From: a virus
IMG/VR virus record: IMGVR_UViG_3300044619_003069
Coordinates: 1-24,258 of that record
Length of the DNA: 24,258 nucleotides
Strand: one strand, 5' to 3'
Shown here: piece after piece, positions 7,915 through 15,318 of the stretch
Numbering within the stretch: position 1 is the stretch's first letter
Layout: every line of letters starts with the position of its first letter
The notes under the pieces: generated by a model
Seen by the model: only the letters and a program-made list of their open reading frames with translations
Databases searched by the model: none
What the model was told of the DNA's origin: nothing
Translations under genes and position numbers: made by a program

Positions 7915-9543
7915 TCACGAGGGGTAGCAGTCGTAGTCCGGGCGACAGGCACACAGGTCGACCGTCTGCTGCGTGGTGAACGGGATGCCCGCTTCGAACC
8001 CCACCACCACACCTGCGGCATTGGTCAGCAGATTGAAGGGGGTCACGGTCTTGCTCAGGGTCAACGTGCAACCGGCAATAGCAAGCTGCACATTGGTGAC
8101 GGCGGAGAACGTGAACGCTGAGACCACGTCGGTATCGATTGCCAGGCGGCAGGGGCTTTCCGCCACAAGCCCTTCCCCCGCCAGATCGTGGGGGTTCACA
8201 TCCAGGAGATTGCCAAAAAACGTCAGGCCGCAGCCTGCCAGCACCCGCAGGCCACAGGTTCCATCGGCGATCAGTCCCGGGCCGGCGACATCCGTGGGCT
8301 GAAACCGGACACCCGTTTCTCCGACGGCGATCCCGCATCCGGGCAACACCGCAACCTGGCAGGTGCTTCCGACCAACCCGGGGCCAGCAATCGCCGCCGC
8401 GTCGATCCGCACCGCATCTGGTTCGACAACGATGCCGCATCCAGCCCCCACGGCCAACCCGCAGTGTTCGAACGGCACCAGCCCCGGGCCGGCGAGCACC
8501 TCCTGATCGACGATCAGTTTGTCGTCTTCATCCCGCTTGAGGCCGCAGCCCAGCTTGACCTCACTGATCTTCTCGATATCCCAGTGGACTGAGAACGTGT
8601 TCCAGTTCACGGCCACCAGGTCGTTGGCCTTGACCGCCGTGTACGGGGAGAACGCGTCGACTGTGATCTCGCGGGCATCGCTCCCTGCGCCGACATTCAG
8701 CTTCACCTGACCCGCTTGTCCGACCGCGATGTCAGCCACGACATTGCCGTGGAAGTACCAGCCCCCGACCACGCCGTACCACTGGAGCGCCTCCAGCGAG
8801 TAGTACACATCGATCTTGTCCCCCGAGTCGACTGCGTCCGTCCGGCCGAACGCCACCCCCCGGAACCCTTGGTCCCCGTAGAGGTCGATCTTTTTGTCCG
8901 TCCGGATCCAGCCGGTCCCATCGAATTCCAGGAGCCAGGCCTGCGCGGGGCCCGTGTCCCCCTGCTGCAGCCGATCGATCATTTCGGCTTTGCGGATGAT
9001 CGGTGGGACGGGGCCCAACCGGACCACCCCCCATTTGTGGGCTCCCGTTCCCGGCTCTTTCCAGAGAATGGTCGCCGACCCACTGCCGGCGGATTTCAGG
9101 GAGTGGCAGGTTCCGTCCTCGATCTCCGCGAAGGTGTCGGATTCTTCGGTGACCGACAACTGGACGGGACAGACACCACTGACGACCGCCCGGCCAATCT
9201 GCCCCGCTCCCAGTGGCTCCAATAGCACCACGAAACGTCCCGCATGGTCTTCCCGCACTGGCTGGACGCCGACCAGCAGCACTTCGTTCTGGAACGTCGC
9301 CAGGTTGTCACTGGGAGTGAAGATCGGGCGATCGACTCCCAGGACCTCGAAGCGTTCCCGAGCCGTACCACTGGCGTTCTTGACCCGCACGATCCCAGCC
9401 TGTGGCCAGTGGGGCTGGGACTCCTGGAGACGGGACTGTTGTCGCCTCCGGAAATCCTCCGCCGCGTCGATGAACGCATTGAACGCGGCCGCGGGAATCG
9501 CCAGGGGCTGGCCCGACTGCACTTTGTGGAACGGATCCGGCAT
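7915..9543 (-). CDS. Putative phage tail fibre/distal tail protein with ~35-residue GCG repeats
   Basis: 542 residues, with no recognised enzyme domain. The N-terminus (1-40) contains IPAAAFNAFIDAAEDFRRRQ. This style is common in the first residues of tail-associated proteins of planctomycete phages, probably a docking helix. Residues 40-330 appear beta-rich. Residues ~330-470 hold four related repeats, with AGPGLV/AGEGLV motifs at 351, 386, 420 and 455 (spacing 34-35) and intervening CGL-x-V-x(2)-GCG-I. The C-terminus ends in a Cys-containing tail (DLCACRPDYDCYPS). The position between the tape-measure-side genes and the glycosyltransferase suggests a fibre or receptor-binding component, possibly the substrate of that glycosyltransferase. 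The ATG at 9543 is 3 nt from the preceding stop. The role is inferred from context. Confidence 0.65.
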   Translation of the reverse strand: MPDPFHKVQSGQPLAIPAAAFNAFIDAAEDFRRRQQSRLQESQPHWPQAGIVRVKNASGTARERFEVLGVDRPIFTPSDNLATFQNEVLLVGVQPVREDHAGRFVVLLEPLGAGQIGRAVVSGVCPVQLSVTEESDTFAEIEDGTCHSLKSAGSGSATILWKEPGTGAHKWGVVRLGPVPPIIRKAEMIDRLQQGDTGPAQAWLLEFDGTGWIRTDKKIDLYGDQGFRGVAFGRTDAVDSGDKIDVYYSLEALQWYGVVGGWYFHGNVVADIAVGQAGQVKLNVGAGSDAREITVDAFSPYTAVKANDLVAVNWNTFSVHWDIEKISEVKLGCGLKRDEDDKLIVDQEVLAGPGLVPFEHCGLAVGAGCGIVVEPDAVRIDAAAIAGPGLVGSTCQVAVLPGCGIAVGETGVRFQPTDVAGPGLIADGTCGLRVLAGCGLTFFGNLLDVNPHDLAGEGLVAESPCRLAIDTDVVSAFTFSAVTNVQLAIAGCTLTLSKTVTPFNLLTNAAGVVVGFEAGIPFTTQQTVDLCACRPDYDCYPS

Positions 9544-9546
9544 GGC

Positions 9547-10344
9547 TCAGGTTCCAATCCCCAGTCCGGCAAAGTCCCCGAACGAATAGACCCGTTCCAC
9601 ATAGGCTGCCAGCGGGCGTTTGACGAGCACCTTGGCCAGGGAGTCTTCCTGGTCGTTGTAGCGGACCCAGAGATACTCCCAGCCCCCCTTGGCAATCCCG
9701 GTGATATTCCCGACCGTGAGATTGGTGACATTGGGACTGGCGGCGAACTTGAACGCGATCTCCCACGGTTCCTGCCCCCGCTTGGAACCCGAGGCCCCCA
9801 GGAACAGGACTTCCCCCGCTGCGAACCCCCGGAACCCGGCGTTGTTCACTGTTCCGGTCAGACCGAACAGGGCCGCTTTGTAGGCTCCCGTCACCACGGC
9901 ATCGTCGAAGTAATGGGTCTCGGAGAAGTGGTACACCGGCACGGTGATGTCGACCCCGTGGACCTGGTCGGCGGAGACGCCGATCGCTCCCTGGAAATCC
10001 GGAGCGGTTGTCCCGGGAGCCCCATAGCGGCCGACATTGGCGAGGGCTTGAGTCACATGCTGGGTGCCTCCCCCCGTGTCGAAGGAGAACTGCGATTGCC
10101 CCGCCTGCTTGGCTTCGGTCAGGCCGTACCGCACCGAACCTTCCCAGGAGTACTCCGCAATCCGTTCCACATGGGTCGATTGCCGGATCAGCCCCTGGTA
10201 CAGGCCGGGGGCGAAGTCGACCATGGCGGTGTGGGCAGCCAGGTTGTCGTCCGTCCCATCGATGACAAACAACAGTTCGATCGACGGTTGCTCACCCCCG
10301 GAGGTCGGACGACTCTCCCACTTTTCAGAGACTGTGATGGGCAT
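9547..10344 (-). CDS. Conserved-looking phage tail/baseplate-region protein
   Basis: 265 residues, not recognised as a named family. No signal peptide or membrane helix. It opens MPITVSEKWESRPTS and contains mixed beta-type sequence throughout (e.g. SIELLFVIDGTDDN near 20-35, and GWEYLWVRYNDQED near 225-240). It sits directly after the tape measure gene (15 nt gap) and 3 nt before the fibre-like gene. In siphophages this slot usually holds distal tail or tail-hub proteins, so that is the likely role. The start ATG 10342-10344 follows the TAA of the tape measure gene, with a CCGGGAACA stretch as a weak ribosome binding site. A minor capsid or adhesin role cannot be excluded. Confidence 0.7.
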   Translation of the reverse strand: MPITVSEKWESRPTSGGEQPSIELLFVIDGTDDNLAAHTAMVDFAPGLYQGLIRQSTHVERIAEYSWEGSVRYGLTEAKQAGQSQFSFDTGGGTQHVTQALANVGRYGAPGTTAPDFQGAIGVSADQVHGVDITVPVYHFSETHYFDDAVVTGAYKAALFGLTGTVNNAGFRGFAAGEVLFLGASGSKRGQEPWEIAFKFAASPNVTNLTVGNITGIAKGGWEYLWVRYNDQEDSLAKVLVKRPLAAYVERVYSFGDFAGLGIGT

Positions 10345-10359
10345 CGGTGTTGTTCCCGG

Positions 10360-12360
10360 TTAGGCAAATTGCAGACCGCCCTGATTGGCCTTCCGCAACA
10401 GGCGCTGGGTGTTCTTGGCAGTCGCTTCCGTGGCCAGGGCGGTTCGGTCGGCCGCACTCCCCCCCGCCAATCCCCGGATCCCAGCTGCATTGAACGAACC
10501 TTGCGTGGAGACCTTGGCGTCCCCCAGCTGTCCCAGTTCCGTTGCTCCTGCGGCTTTGTTCCGCAGGCGACGTTGGCGCGGTTCCAGCCCCTGTTCCGCC
10601 TCCGCCCGCTGCTTGGCGGCAGCGGCCAGAGCGTCATCCAGGGCGGTGCGGGCCGCCGCGACCTCTTGCTCCAATCCCTGGCGACTGGCGACGGACTGGT
10701 CTTGGCGCTGAGCCTGGGCCGTCTGCCGGGCGTCCTGCAGAGCCTGCTGGGAACTCTCCCGATCCGCACCGATCTGCTGCAGGCGGGCCTGGCGGGCCTG
10801 CTCGCGCTGGCGGATCTGGTCGTCTTGAGCCGCCTGGCGATCCACCCCCCGCTGCGTGACTTCCTGATTGATCCGTTCGACCTCGGCCGCGACGTTGATT
10901 TCGTCGTCGAACAGGGACTGGAGCAGAACCCACCCCTGGCGAATGAAGCCAATCGCCGTGTCCCAGTTGGCCATCAGGAAGTTGGTGAACACGGTCCAGC
11001 CATCGCTCAAGAGTCCCAGGGTCTCTTCCCAGCCAGTCTGGATCAGCGACCAGGCAGTGGTCATGAGCTCGGCCAACCCGAAGGTGGCGTCGGTCCAGAC
11101 CGACAGAAACAGTTCCTGGAACGCCAGCCACTGTTGTTCCAGAAAGGCCAGGGCTTTCTGCCACTCGAGTTTCAAAAGCAGCCCGACGATCCGCATGGCC
11201 AGTCCGAAGTTGGCGGTCATCAACGCATCGCGGATTCCGGCGAAGGCCGCAGTGGCGTCCTGCCAGAGATCTCCCAGCACAGTCTGCAACCACTGCACGG
11301 CGGCCCCCCCCATGTCGGTCGCCGTCACGAAGTAGGTCCCCAGCGCCAGGACTCCCGCTGCCACCAGCCCCAGGGGAGTGGCCAGCGCGGCGATCGTCGA
11401 GCCCAGTGTGGCGAAGACCCCCACAACAGCCGGTACCGCCGCCGCCACCATCCCAAACACCGCTCCCACTGTCAGGAGCACCTGTTCGACGACGACCAAG
11501 GCGACGCCGGCGGCCGCCACCCCGAGTGCGATCTTGCCGATCGTCACCAGGAATGCCTTGTTGATCCGGACCCAGTCGACCGTCTGCCGGATCACCCGGG
11601 TGGCGATGTCCACCAGGCTGTGCAGTTCGGGCAACAGAGTCGCCCCCAGCGAGAAGGCACTCGCCTTGATTTGCATCCACAGTGTGGCCAAAGAGTCCCC
11701 GAAATCGTCCGCCGCCTGGGCATCCTCCGTGGAGAGCACCAAGCCCAGCTTGGCCGCCTGATCCTGATACTTGGCGAGGCCGGCCGCCCCCTCGGCCAGG
11801 AGCGGGAGGAGCAACGTCCCGGATTTGCCGAAGATGTCGAGCGCAAACGCAGTGCGGAGTGCGGGGTTCCGGACGTGACTGATCGCCTCGGCGATCCGGG
11901 AGAATTGCTGGTCGGGAGTCAGCTGCACCAGCTGGGCGACGGAAAGTCCCAGTCGCGAGAGTGCCGTCTGGGCCGTCTTGGAGCCCGCGGCCGCCTGGAC
12001 GAGAGTGTCCTGCATCTTCTTGAGGCCAATCTCGATCGTCCCCAGTTCCGCCCCAGTCTGAGAGGCAGCAAACTCCAGTCCGGACAGCGCCTCGACGGAG
12101 ACTCCAGTCCGGGCACTGAGGTCCACCAGGGTCCCCCCCATGTCACCAAAGGCCTTGGCCGTGGCGACAATCCCGGCGATCCCCCCGGCCGCGAAGACGC
12201 CCGAAACCATCAGCAACTGCCGCCCCACACCGGAGATGCTCGCTCCGAAGGCCCGGAGCTTCCCCTCCGCCAGCCGCAGCCCCCGGACCAACGGATTGGT
12301 GTCGGCGGAGACTTCGACGAACGCCTTGCCGGCCCGGATCGCACCTGCAGATGCTGCCAT
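10360..12360 (-). CDS. Phage tail tape measure protein
   Basis: 666 residues. It sets tail length during assembly and is threaded through the tail tube. The N-terminal part (~1-260) has the typical helical pattern with GLRLAEGKLRAFGASISGVG and LSARTGVSVEALSGLEFAAS, a motif common to TP901-type tape measure proteins. Residues ~270-350 are strongly hydrophobic (several likely membrane-spanning helices, VTIGKIALGVAAAGVALVVV and following). Residues ~370-470 are Trp-rich amphipathic helices. Residues ~475-595 are a Gln/Arg/Ala-rich coiled coil. At about 0.15 nm per residue this predicts a tail near 100 nm. The ATG at 12360 lies 7 nt after the previous stop, with AGGTGA 8 nt upstream of it. Confident call. 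Confidence 0.92.
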   Translation of the reverse strand: MAASAGAIRAGKAFVEVSADTNPLVRGLRLAEGKLRAFGASISGVGRQLLMVSGVFAAGGIAGIVATAKAFGDMGGTLVDLSARTGVSVEALSGLEFAASQTGAELGTIEIGLKKMQDTLVQAAAGSKTAQTALSRLGLSVAQLVQLTPDQQFSRIAEAISHVRNPALRTAFALDIFGKSGTLLLPLLAEGAAGLAKYQDQAAKLGLVLSTEDAQAADDFGDSLATLWMQIKASAFSLGATLLPELHSLVDIATRVIRQTVDWVRINKAFLVTIGKIALGVAAAGVALVVVEQVLLTVGAVFGMVAAAVPAVVGVFATLGSTIAALATPLGLVAAGVLALGTYFVTATDMGGAAVQWLQTVLGDLWQDATAAFAGIRDALMTANFGLAMRIVGLLLKLEWQKALAFLEQQWLAFQELFLSVWTDATFGLAELMTTAWSLIQTGWEETLGLLSDGWTVFTNFLMANWDTAIGFIRQGWVLLQSLFDDEINVAAEVERINQEVTQRGVDRQAAQDDQIRQREQARQARLQQIGADRESSQQALQDARQTAQAQRQDQSVASRQGLEQEVAAARTALDDALAAAAKQRAEAEQGLEPRQRRLRNKAAGATELGQLGDAKVSTQGSFNAAGIRGLAGGSAADRTALATEATAKNTQRLLRKANQGGLQFA

Positions 12361-12367
12361 GTTGCTG

Positions 12368-12796
12368 TCACCTCACGCGTTGATCGACAAAGACTTTCTT
12401 CAGGACCGTGATCGGAGCCTGGGGCCAGGAAGTTCGCCGGGCTGCGCGGCGCTCGGGCTGGAACTCGGCGGGCTGAAACGGAGTCGCCCGCCGTTTCTCG
12501 TTGCGGTGGCAATTGGCCAGGAGCGCCATCTGGTGGGTGGTGTGCCGCCACCACTCCTCCCGCAATCCCTCAGCCATCCACAAGAGCTCCCGGAGGGTCA
12601 GGGGACCGGGCTCGACACCGACGAGGCCGGCGGTGCGGTAGATGAGCCGCCAAATAGCTCCGCGACTGCCTGGTCGGGCTGGAGCTGCGCCAGCCGCTGT
12701 TCCCCCGCCGCAACCATCGCCCGGACCAGATCCCGTTGCTTCTGGATCGCCGTGGCCAGATGCGTCCGGCGGAGGTTCTGGAAAAAATCGAGCCAC
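12368..12796 (-). CDS. Second tail assembly chaperone ORF (T-like), probably expressed by -1 frameshift
   Basis: This ORF lies in the -1 frame relative to its upstream partner and overlaps it by ~199 nt. The conserved-looking part begins around IWRLIYRTAGLVGVEPG (about 12655) and continues LTLRELLWMAEGLREEWW and LLANCHRNEKRRATPFQPAEF. This is the pattern of the small gene that precedes the tape measure gene in many phages. Upstream of that point the frame has no ATG, TTG or CTG; the only formal start is a GTG at 12796, inside the partner and without a clear ribosome binding site. The -1 frame is open back to the T TTT TTC site at 12781-12787. A fusion would have about 99 residues from the upstream ORF plus ~137 from this one, through a Pro/Gly/Ala-rich linker. 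Its stop is 7 nt before the tape measure ATG. Independent initiation at an ATT (~12655) or internal ATG is the alternative. Confidence 0.75.
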   Translation of the reverse strand: MARFFPEPPPDASGHGDPEATGSGPGDGCGGGTAAGAAPARPGSRGAIWRLIYRTAGLVGVEPGPLTLRELLWMAEGLREEWWRHTTHQMALLANCHRNEKRRATPFQPAEFQPERRAARRTSWPQAPITVLKKVFVDQRVR

Positions 12797-13077
12797 TCCT
12801 GGGTGAACGCTTCTTGGGCCGCCAGGATCGCCTCGCCGCCAAGACTGGCTCCGAACACCTCGTCACTCACTCCGGCAGCGTCCGCCTGCGGCTTGACGAG
12901 GACAAACAGGACATCGCACAGCAGCACGACATCAGTGGCCAAGCGGGTCATCAGGGGGGGCTCCCCCAAGAGCGGTTCCGTCAGGTCCAGCTGCAAGAGC
13001 GACTTGACCCGCTTGAGGGCTTCGATCGTCAGGGAGACCTGCCAGGTCCGTCCCGTGGTGTCGCGAAAACTCGTCAT
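12598..13077 (-). CDS. Phage tail assembly chaperone (G-like)
   Basis: 159-residue soluble, mostly helical protein beginning MTSFRDTTGRTWQVSLTIEALKRVKSLL. Its placement immediately upstream of the tape measure region is that of lambda gpG-type chaperones, which coat the tape measure protein while the tail tube polymerises. The start is either of two adjacent ATGs (13080, 13077). AGGAG sits 3 nt before the first and 6 nt before the second, so 13077 is preferred; both overlap the TGA of the preceding gene. Residues 97-99 (DFF) are encoded across the T TTT TTC heptamer. The last ~17 residues (Ser/Pro/Ala rich) overlap the conserved part of the next ORF and look like filler. Family assignment is by position and pattern. 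Confidence 0.75.
   Translation of the reverse strand: MTSFRDTTGRTWQVSLTIEALKRVKSLLQLDLTEPLLGEPPLMTRLATDVVLLCDVLFVLVKPQADAAGVSDEVFGASLGGEAILAAQEAFTQEWLDFFQNLRRTHLATAIQKQRDLVRAMVAAGEQRLAQLQPDQAVAELFGGSSTAPPASSVSSPVP
12781..12787 (-). promoter_or_regulatory. Candidate -1 ribosomal frameshift site, T TTT TTC
   Basis: On the minus strand the chaperone gene reads GAT TTT TTC CAG. The heptamer T TTT TTC is in exact X XXY YYZ phase with the reading frame. Slipping back one base enters the downstream ORF, which stays open to its stop at 12368. CCAGA/TCTGG complementarity begins right after the site (16-nt loop), closer than usual for a stimulatory stem, so the structural part is uncertain. Confidence 0.55.
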
Positions 13078-13079
13078 CA

Positions 13080-13427
13080 TCAACTCCTGGTCCAAACTGG
13101 AAAAATGCCTTTGCGGATCGACCCGTCACTGTCTGTGATCGTGACGGTCACGTCGTAGTTTTTGGCGGCGACCGCGCCCCCCGGGATGGCCGTGACACCG
13201 TGCGCGATCGCCACTGGGCGTTCGAATTCGTCCCGGAAGATGGTCTGGTTGGGCTGGGCATTGCTGAACGCCAATTCCCCAGGGGGGGTCACGGTGAGCG
13301 AGACCACACTGGCGACCGTGGCAGCCGGATTGACGCCTCGGCTCAGCAGGTCCGTGAAATTGAATCCCAAGGGAGCGGTCTCCCCCGGGATGATCACGAT
13401 CGGTGTGGCTCGGACAGAATCGGCCAT
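13080..13427 (-). CDS. Small beta-sandwich phage protein, possible fibre-tail adaptor
   Basis: 115 residues. The sequence IIPGETAPLGFNFTDLL...ASVVSLTVTPPGE and the ending KNYDVTVTITDSDGS resemble small Ig-like phage proteins described as fibre-tail adaptors: an opening with a source value, a middle with the time-averaged property, and a closing strand that describes differences. I could not assign it more tightly. No membrane segment. The ATG 13425-13427 follows the previous small gene by 12 nt. Its TGA overlaps the ATGATG of the chaperone gene, indicating translational coupling. It sits between the fibre-like genes and the chaperones. Confidence 0.7.
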   Translation of the reverse strand: MADSVRATPIVIIPGETAPLGFNFTDLLSRGVNPAATVASVVSLTVTPPGELAFSNAQPNQTIFRDEFERPVAIAHGVTAIPGGAVAAKNYDVTVTITDSDGSIRKGIFPVWTRS

Positions 13428-13439
13428 GGCCTTCGGTCG

Positions 13440-13640
13440 TCAGCGGTGTCGAATGGTCCCCACGCCCGGGCGGGGGGGAGCGGAACTGGTGAGCCACCGG
13501 CGGGGGAGCGAACCGATTCCCCAGCGCGGACGCAGCGACCCGGTCCCGGCTGGTTGCGAGCCCGTGACGGGAGGGGGGACTGGTTTCGGCCAGTAGCGGG
13601 CCGGAAAGAACCGGGGTCCAAAAAAGCCGGCGGGGAACAT
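13440..13640 (-). CDS. Small Pro/Arg/Phe-rich phage protein
   Basis: 66 residues opening MFPAGFFGPRFFPARYWPK. This Phe/Arg/Tyr-rich opening resembles that of short proteins I associate with structural operons of planctomycete-type phages; function is unknown. The remainder is Pro/Gly/Arg-rich and probably disordered, and the protein is very basic. The start ATG 13638-13640 lies 29 nt after the fibre gene stop; the ribosome binding site is weak (CAGG). The gene fills the gap between the fibre-like gene and the adaptor-like gene on the same strand. An overlapping longer ORF in another frame (13394-13660) has no such features. Moderate confidence that it is translated. Confidence 0.55.
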   Translation of the reverse strand: MFPAGFFGPRFFPARYWPKPVPPPVTGSQPAGTGSLRPRWGIGSLPRRWLTSSAPPRPGVGTIRHR

Positions 13641-13669
13641 GGTGGCGTGCCTGAGACCAACGAAAAATG

Positions 13670-15313
13670 TCAGGTGGGATTGGTGGCGATGGCGGTGCGA
13701 TTGCCTTGGGTGTCGGTCAGCGCGGTGATCCGGTCCTTGGTGTTCTCCTTGTCCCGGAAATGGATCGGCCCCTCGGGGAACCCGTTCGACACTCCGACAC
13801 TGGCCGCCCGCAGCAGGCGCAGGGTTTGCCGGGGCGTTTCGTCGGGCTCGATCCCATCGACCCGATCGAGGAGCGCGTCGGCAACCGCCTCCCGCTCTGG
13901 AGTCGTGAGCGTCATGGCCGCGCCGGGAGCCGCCCGGGTCAGCACCGCCGTGGTGCTGGCGGGATCCGCCGGGAGCAACTCGGTCTGGGCGTGGATCGCA
14001 GCGATCGTCGCGTTGTCGGGAGCGGTGTAGCCGGTTGTGGCCAATCGCGTGCTGGTGGCTACGTCGGTCTTACTGGCAATGGCCGCAATCGTGGCGTTGT
14101 CGGGGGCGGTGTAGCCTGCAGCTGCCAATCGCGTGCTGGTGGCCACGTCGGTCTTGGTAGCAATCGCAGCGATGGTCGCGTTGTCGGGAGCCGTATAGCC
14201 CGCCGTTGCCAGGCGGGTACTGGTCGGGACATCGGCATTGCCGGCAATCGCCAACAGCGCCGTCCGATCGGCCGCCGTGAAATCGACCGCGGTCGTGTCC
14301 ACAATCACACTCTGGCGGCCATACGCCCGCGTGGCTCCCCCCTCGATCACGGAGAACGTCCAATTGAGCTGCTCCAGAGCATCTCCCGCACTGGCGGTAT
14401 AGAGCACCCGGTACCGGCCCGTGCTGACCAGGGACATTGTGGTGCTGCTGAGGCGGCTGGAGAGATCGGTTCCCGCCTGGTTGACCAGGACCAGTGTGGG
14501 AGCCGCGTCCGGCACCTCCATATTGCCCACGTCGTCGTACAGGAATAGCTCGATGCGGTAGAGCGACGTTCCACTATCCGGGCGCTCGAGCACCTCGGGC
14601 AGAGAGATCACCGCGCGGGTGTTGTTTTGGATCGCGGTCACTTCCGCTTGGCTGGCCAACTGGCCGCTGACTCCCGCCAGTTTGTCGACCAGCAGCTTGC
14701 CCAGGCTGCCGAGCGTGGTCAGCCCCGAAGTCAGCACATCCCAGATCGCCTGGACGCCGGCCGCACTGAGTGTGCGGGTTGCCACTGACCACACCGCATC
14801 AAAGGCCCCCGCAGCGAACTTGGCCGCAGTCAGGCTCCCATCCGCCAGTTTGGTTGCTGTGATCGCGTCACTGGCGATCGCTGTCGCTGACACCACATTC
14901 GCCTGCAGTACCCCGACCGTGACATCGACCCGTTGATTGGTGAGCGCCAGGGGAGCGACCCCCAACCAGCGTCCCAGGTCCAGGCGGCCATTGCTGTCGA
15001 TCGCCAACAGTGTGAAATTCGCGGGGACCGTGCACACGATCAAGGGGTCCAGCTGCACATTCGCGGTGGCACTGTTGGCGGAGAACACGAGTACGTCCCC
15101 ATTGCTCTCGGCCGCCGTCACATCGAACGCATAGACCCCCTTGGCGAACACGGCATCCAGTTCCGTGGCGCTGGTATCCGCCAGCGCCACGGGAGCCCCT
15201 CCATCCTTGGAGACATACGCCGTCAGGTTGGCGGCATCCCCCGTCTTGGGAGTGTTGGCGGCCAGGTCATGGGCGTAGAACACGATCTTTTGATTGGCGA
15301 CGTTTTTGAACAT
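13670..15313 (-). CDS. Phage tail fibre-like protein with 28-residue tandem repeats
   Basis: 547 residues from the ATG at 15313 (MFKNVANQKIVFYAHDLAAN). GGGAG lies about 10 nt upstream, and the longer ORF reading through 15505 only overlaps the previous gene. Residues ~1-120 are beta-rich and resemble a virion-docking or Ig-like domain (TGDAANLTAYVSKDGGAPVALA...). The middle has segments such as ITATKLADGSLTAAKFAAGA and AIWDVLTSGL, common in fibre shafts of many phages and metagenomic prophages. Residues ~360-440 carry three near-identical 28-residue units (TSTRLATAGYTAPDNATIAA...). The C-terminus includes NTKDRITALTDTQGNRTAIA. It probably forms a trimeric fibre or a side appendage on the tail. 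It is 5 nt from the preceding gene. The function is inferred from composition and context. Confidence 0.75.
   Translation of the reverse strand: MFKNVANQKIVFYAHDLAANTPKTGDAANLTAYVSKDGGAPVALADTSATELDAVFAKGVYAFDVTAAESNGDVLVFSANSATANVQLDPLIVCTVPANFTLLAIDSNGRLDLGRWLGVAPLALTNQRVDVTVGVLQANVVSATAIASDAITATKLADGSLTAAKFAAGAFDAVWSVATRTLSAAGVQAIWDVLTSGLTTLGSLGKLLVDKLAGVSGQLASQAEVTAIQNNTRAVISLPEVLERPDSGTSLYRIELFLYDDVGNMEVPDAAPTLVLVNQAGTDLSSRLSSTTMSLVSTGRYRVLYTASAGDALEQLNWTFSVIEGGATRAYGRQSVIVDTTAVDFTAADRTALLAIAGNADVPTSTRLATAGYTAPDNATIAAIATKTDVATSTRLAAAGYTAPDNATIAAIASKTDVATSTRLATTGYTAPDNATIAAIHAQTELLPADPASTTAVLTRAAPGAAMTLTTPEREAVADALLDRVDGIEPDETPRQTLRLLRAASVGVSNGFPEGPIHFRDKENTKDRITALTDTQGNRTAIATNPT
13991..14242 (-). 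repeat. Three 84-bp tandem repeats inside the fibre gene
   Basis: The anchor CGTTGTCGGG recurs at 14011, 14095 and 14179, exactly 84 bp apart, each inside highly similar 84-bp units. The units encode 28 residues (TSTRLA.AGYTAPDNATIAAI....). Being in frame, copy-number change would lengthen or shorten the fibre without breaking it. Confidence 0.9.
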
Positions 15314-15318
15314 GCCGG

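Noticed and set aside
6805-8121. A 438-codon open frame on the + strand
   Set aside because: Antisense to the glycosyltransferase and fibre-like genes, with no recognisable domain.
9244-12411. A 1055-codon open frame on the + strand
   Set aside because: It is antisense to the tape measure gene and its neighbours. Its product is Gly/Arg/Asp/His/Gln-rich without any domain, as expected from the mirror of GC-rich coding DNA, whereas the minus-strand genes there have ribosome binding sites and recognisable families.
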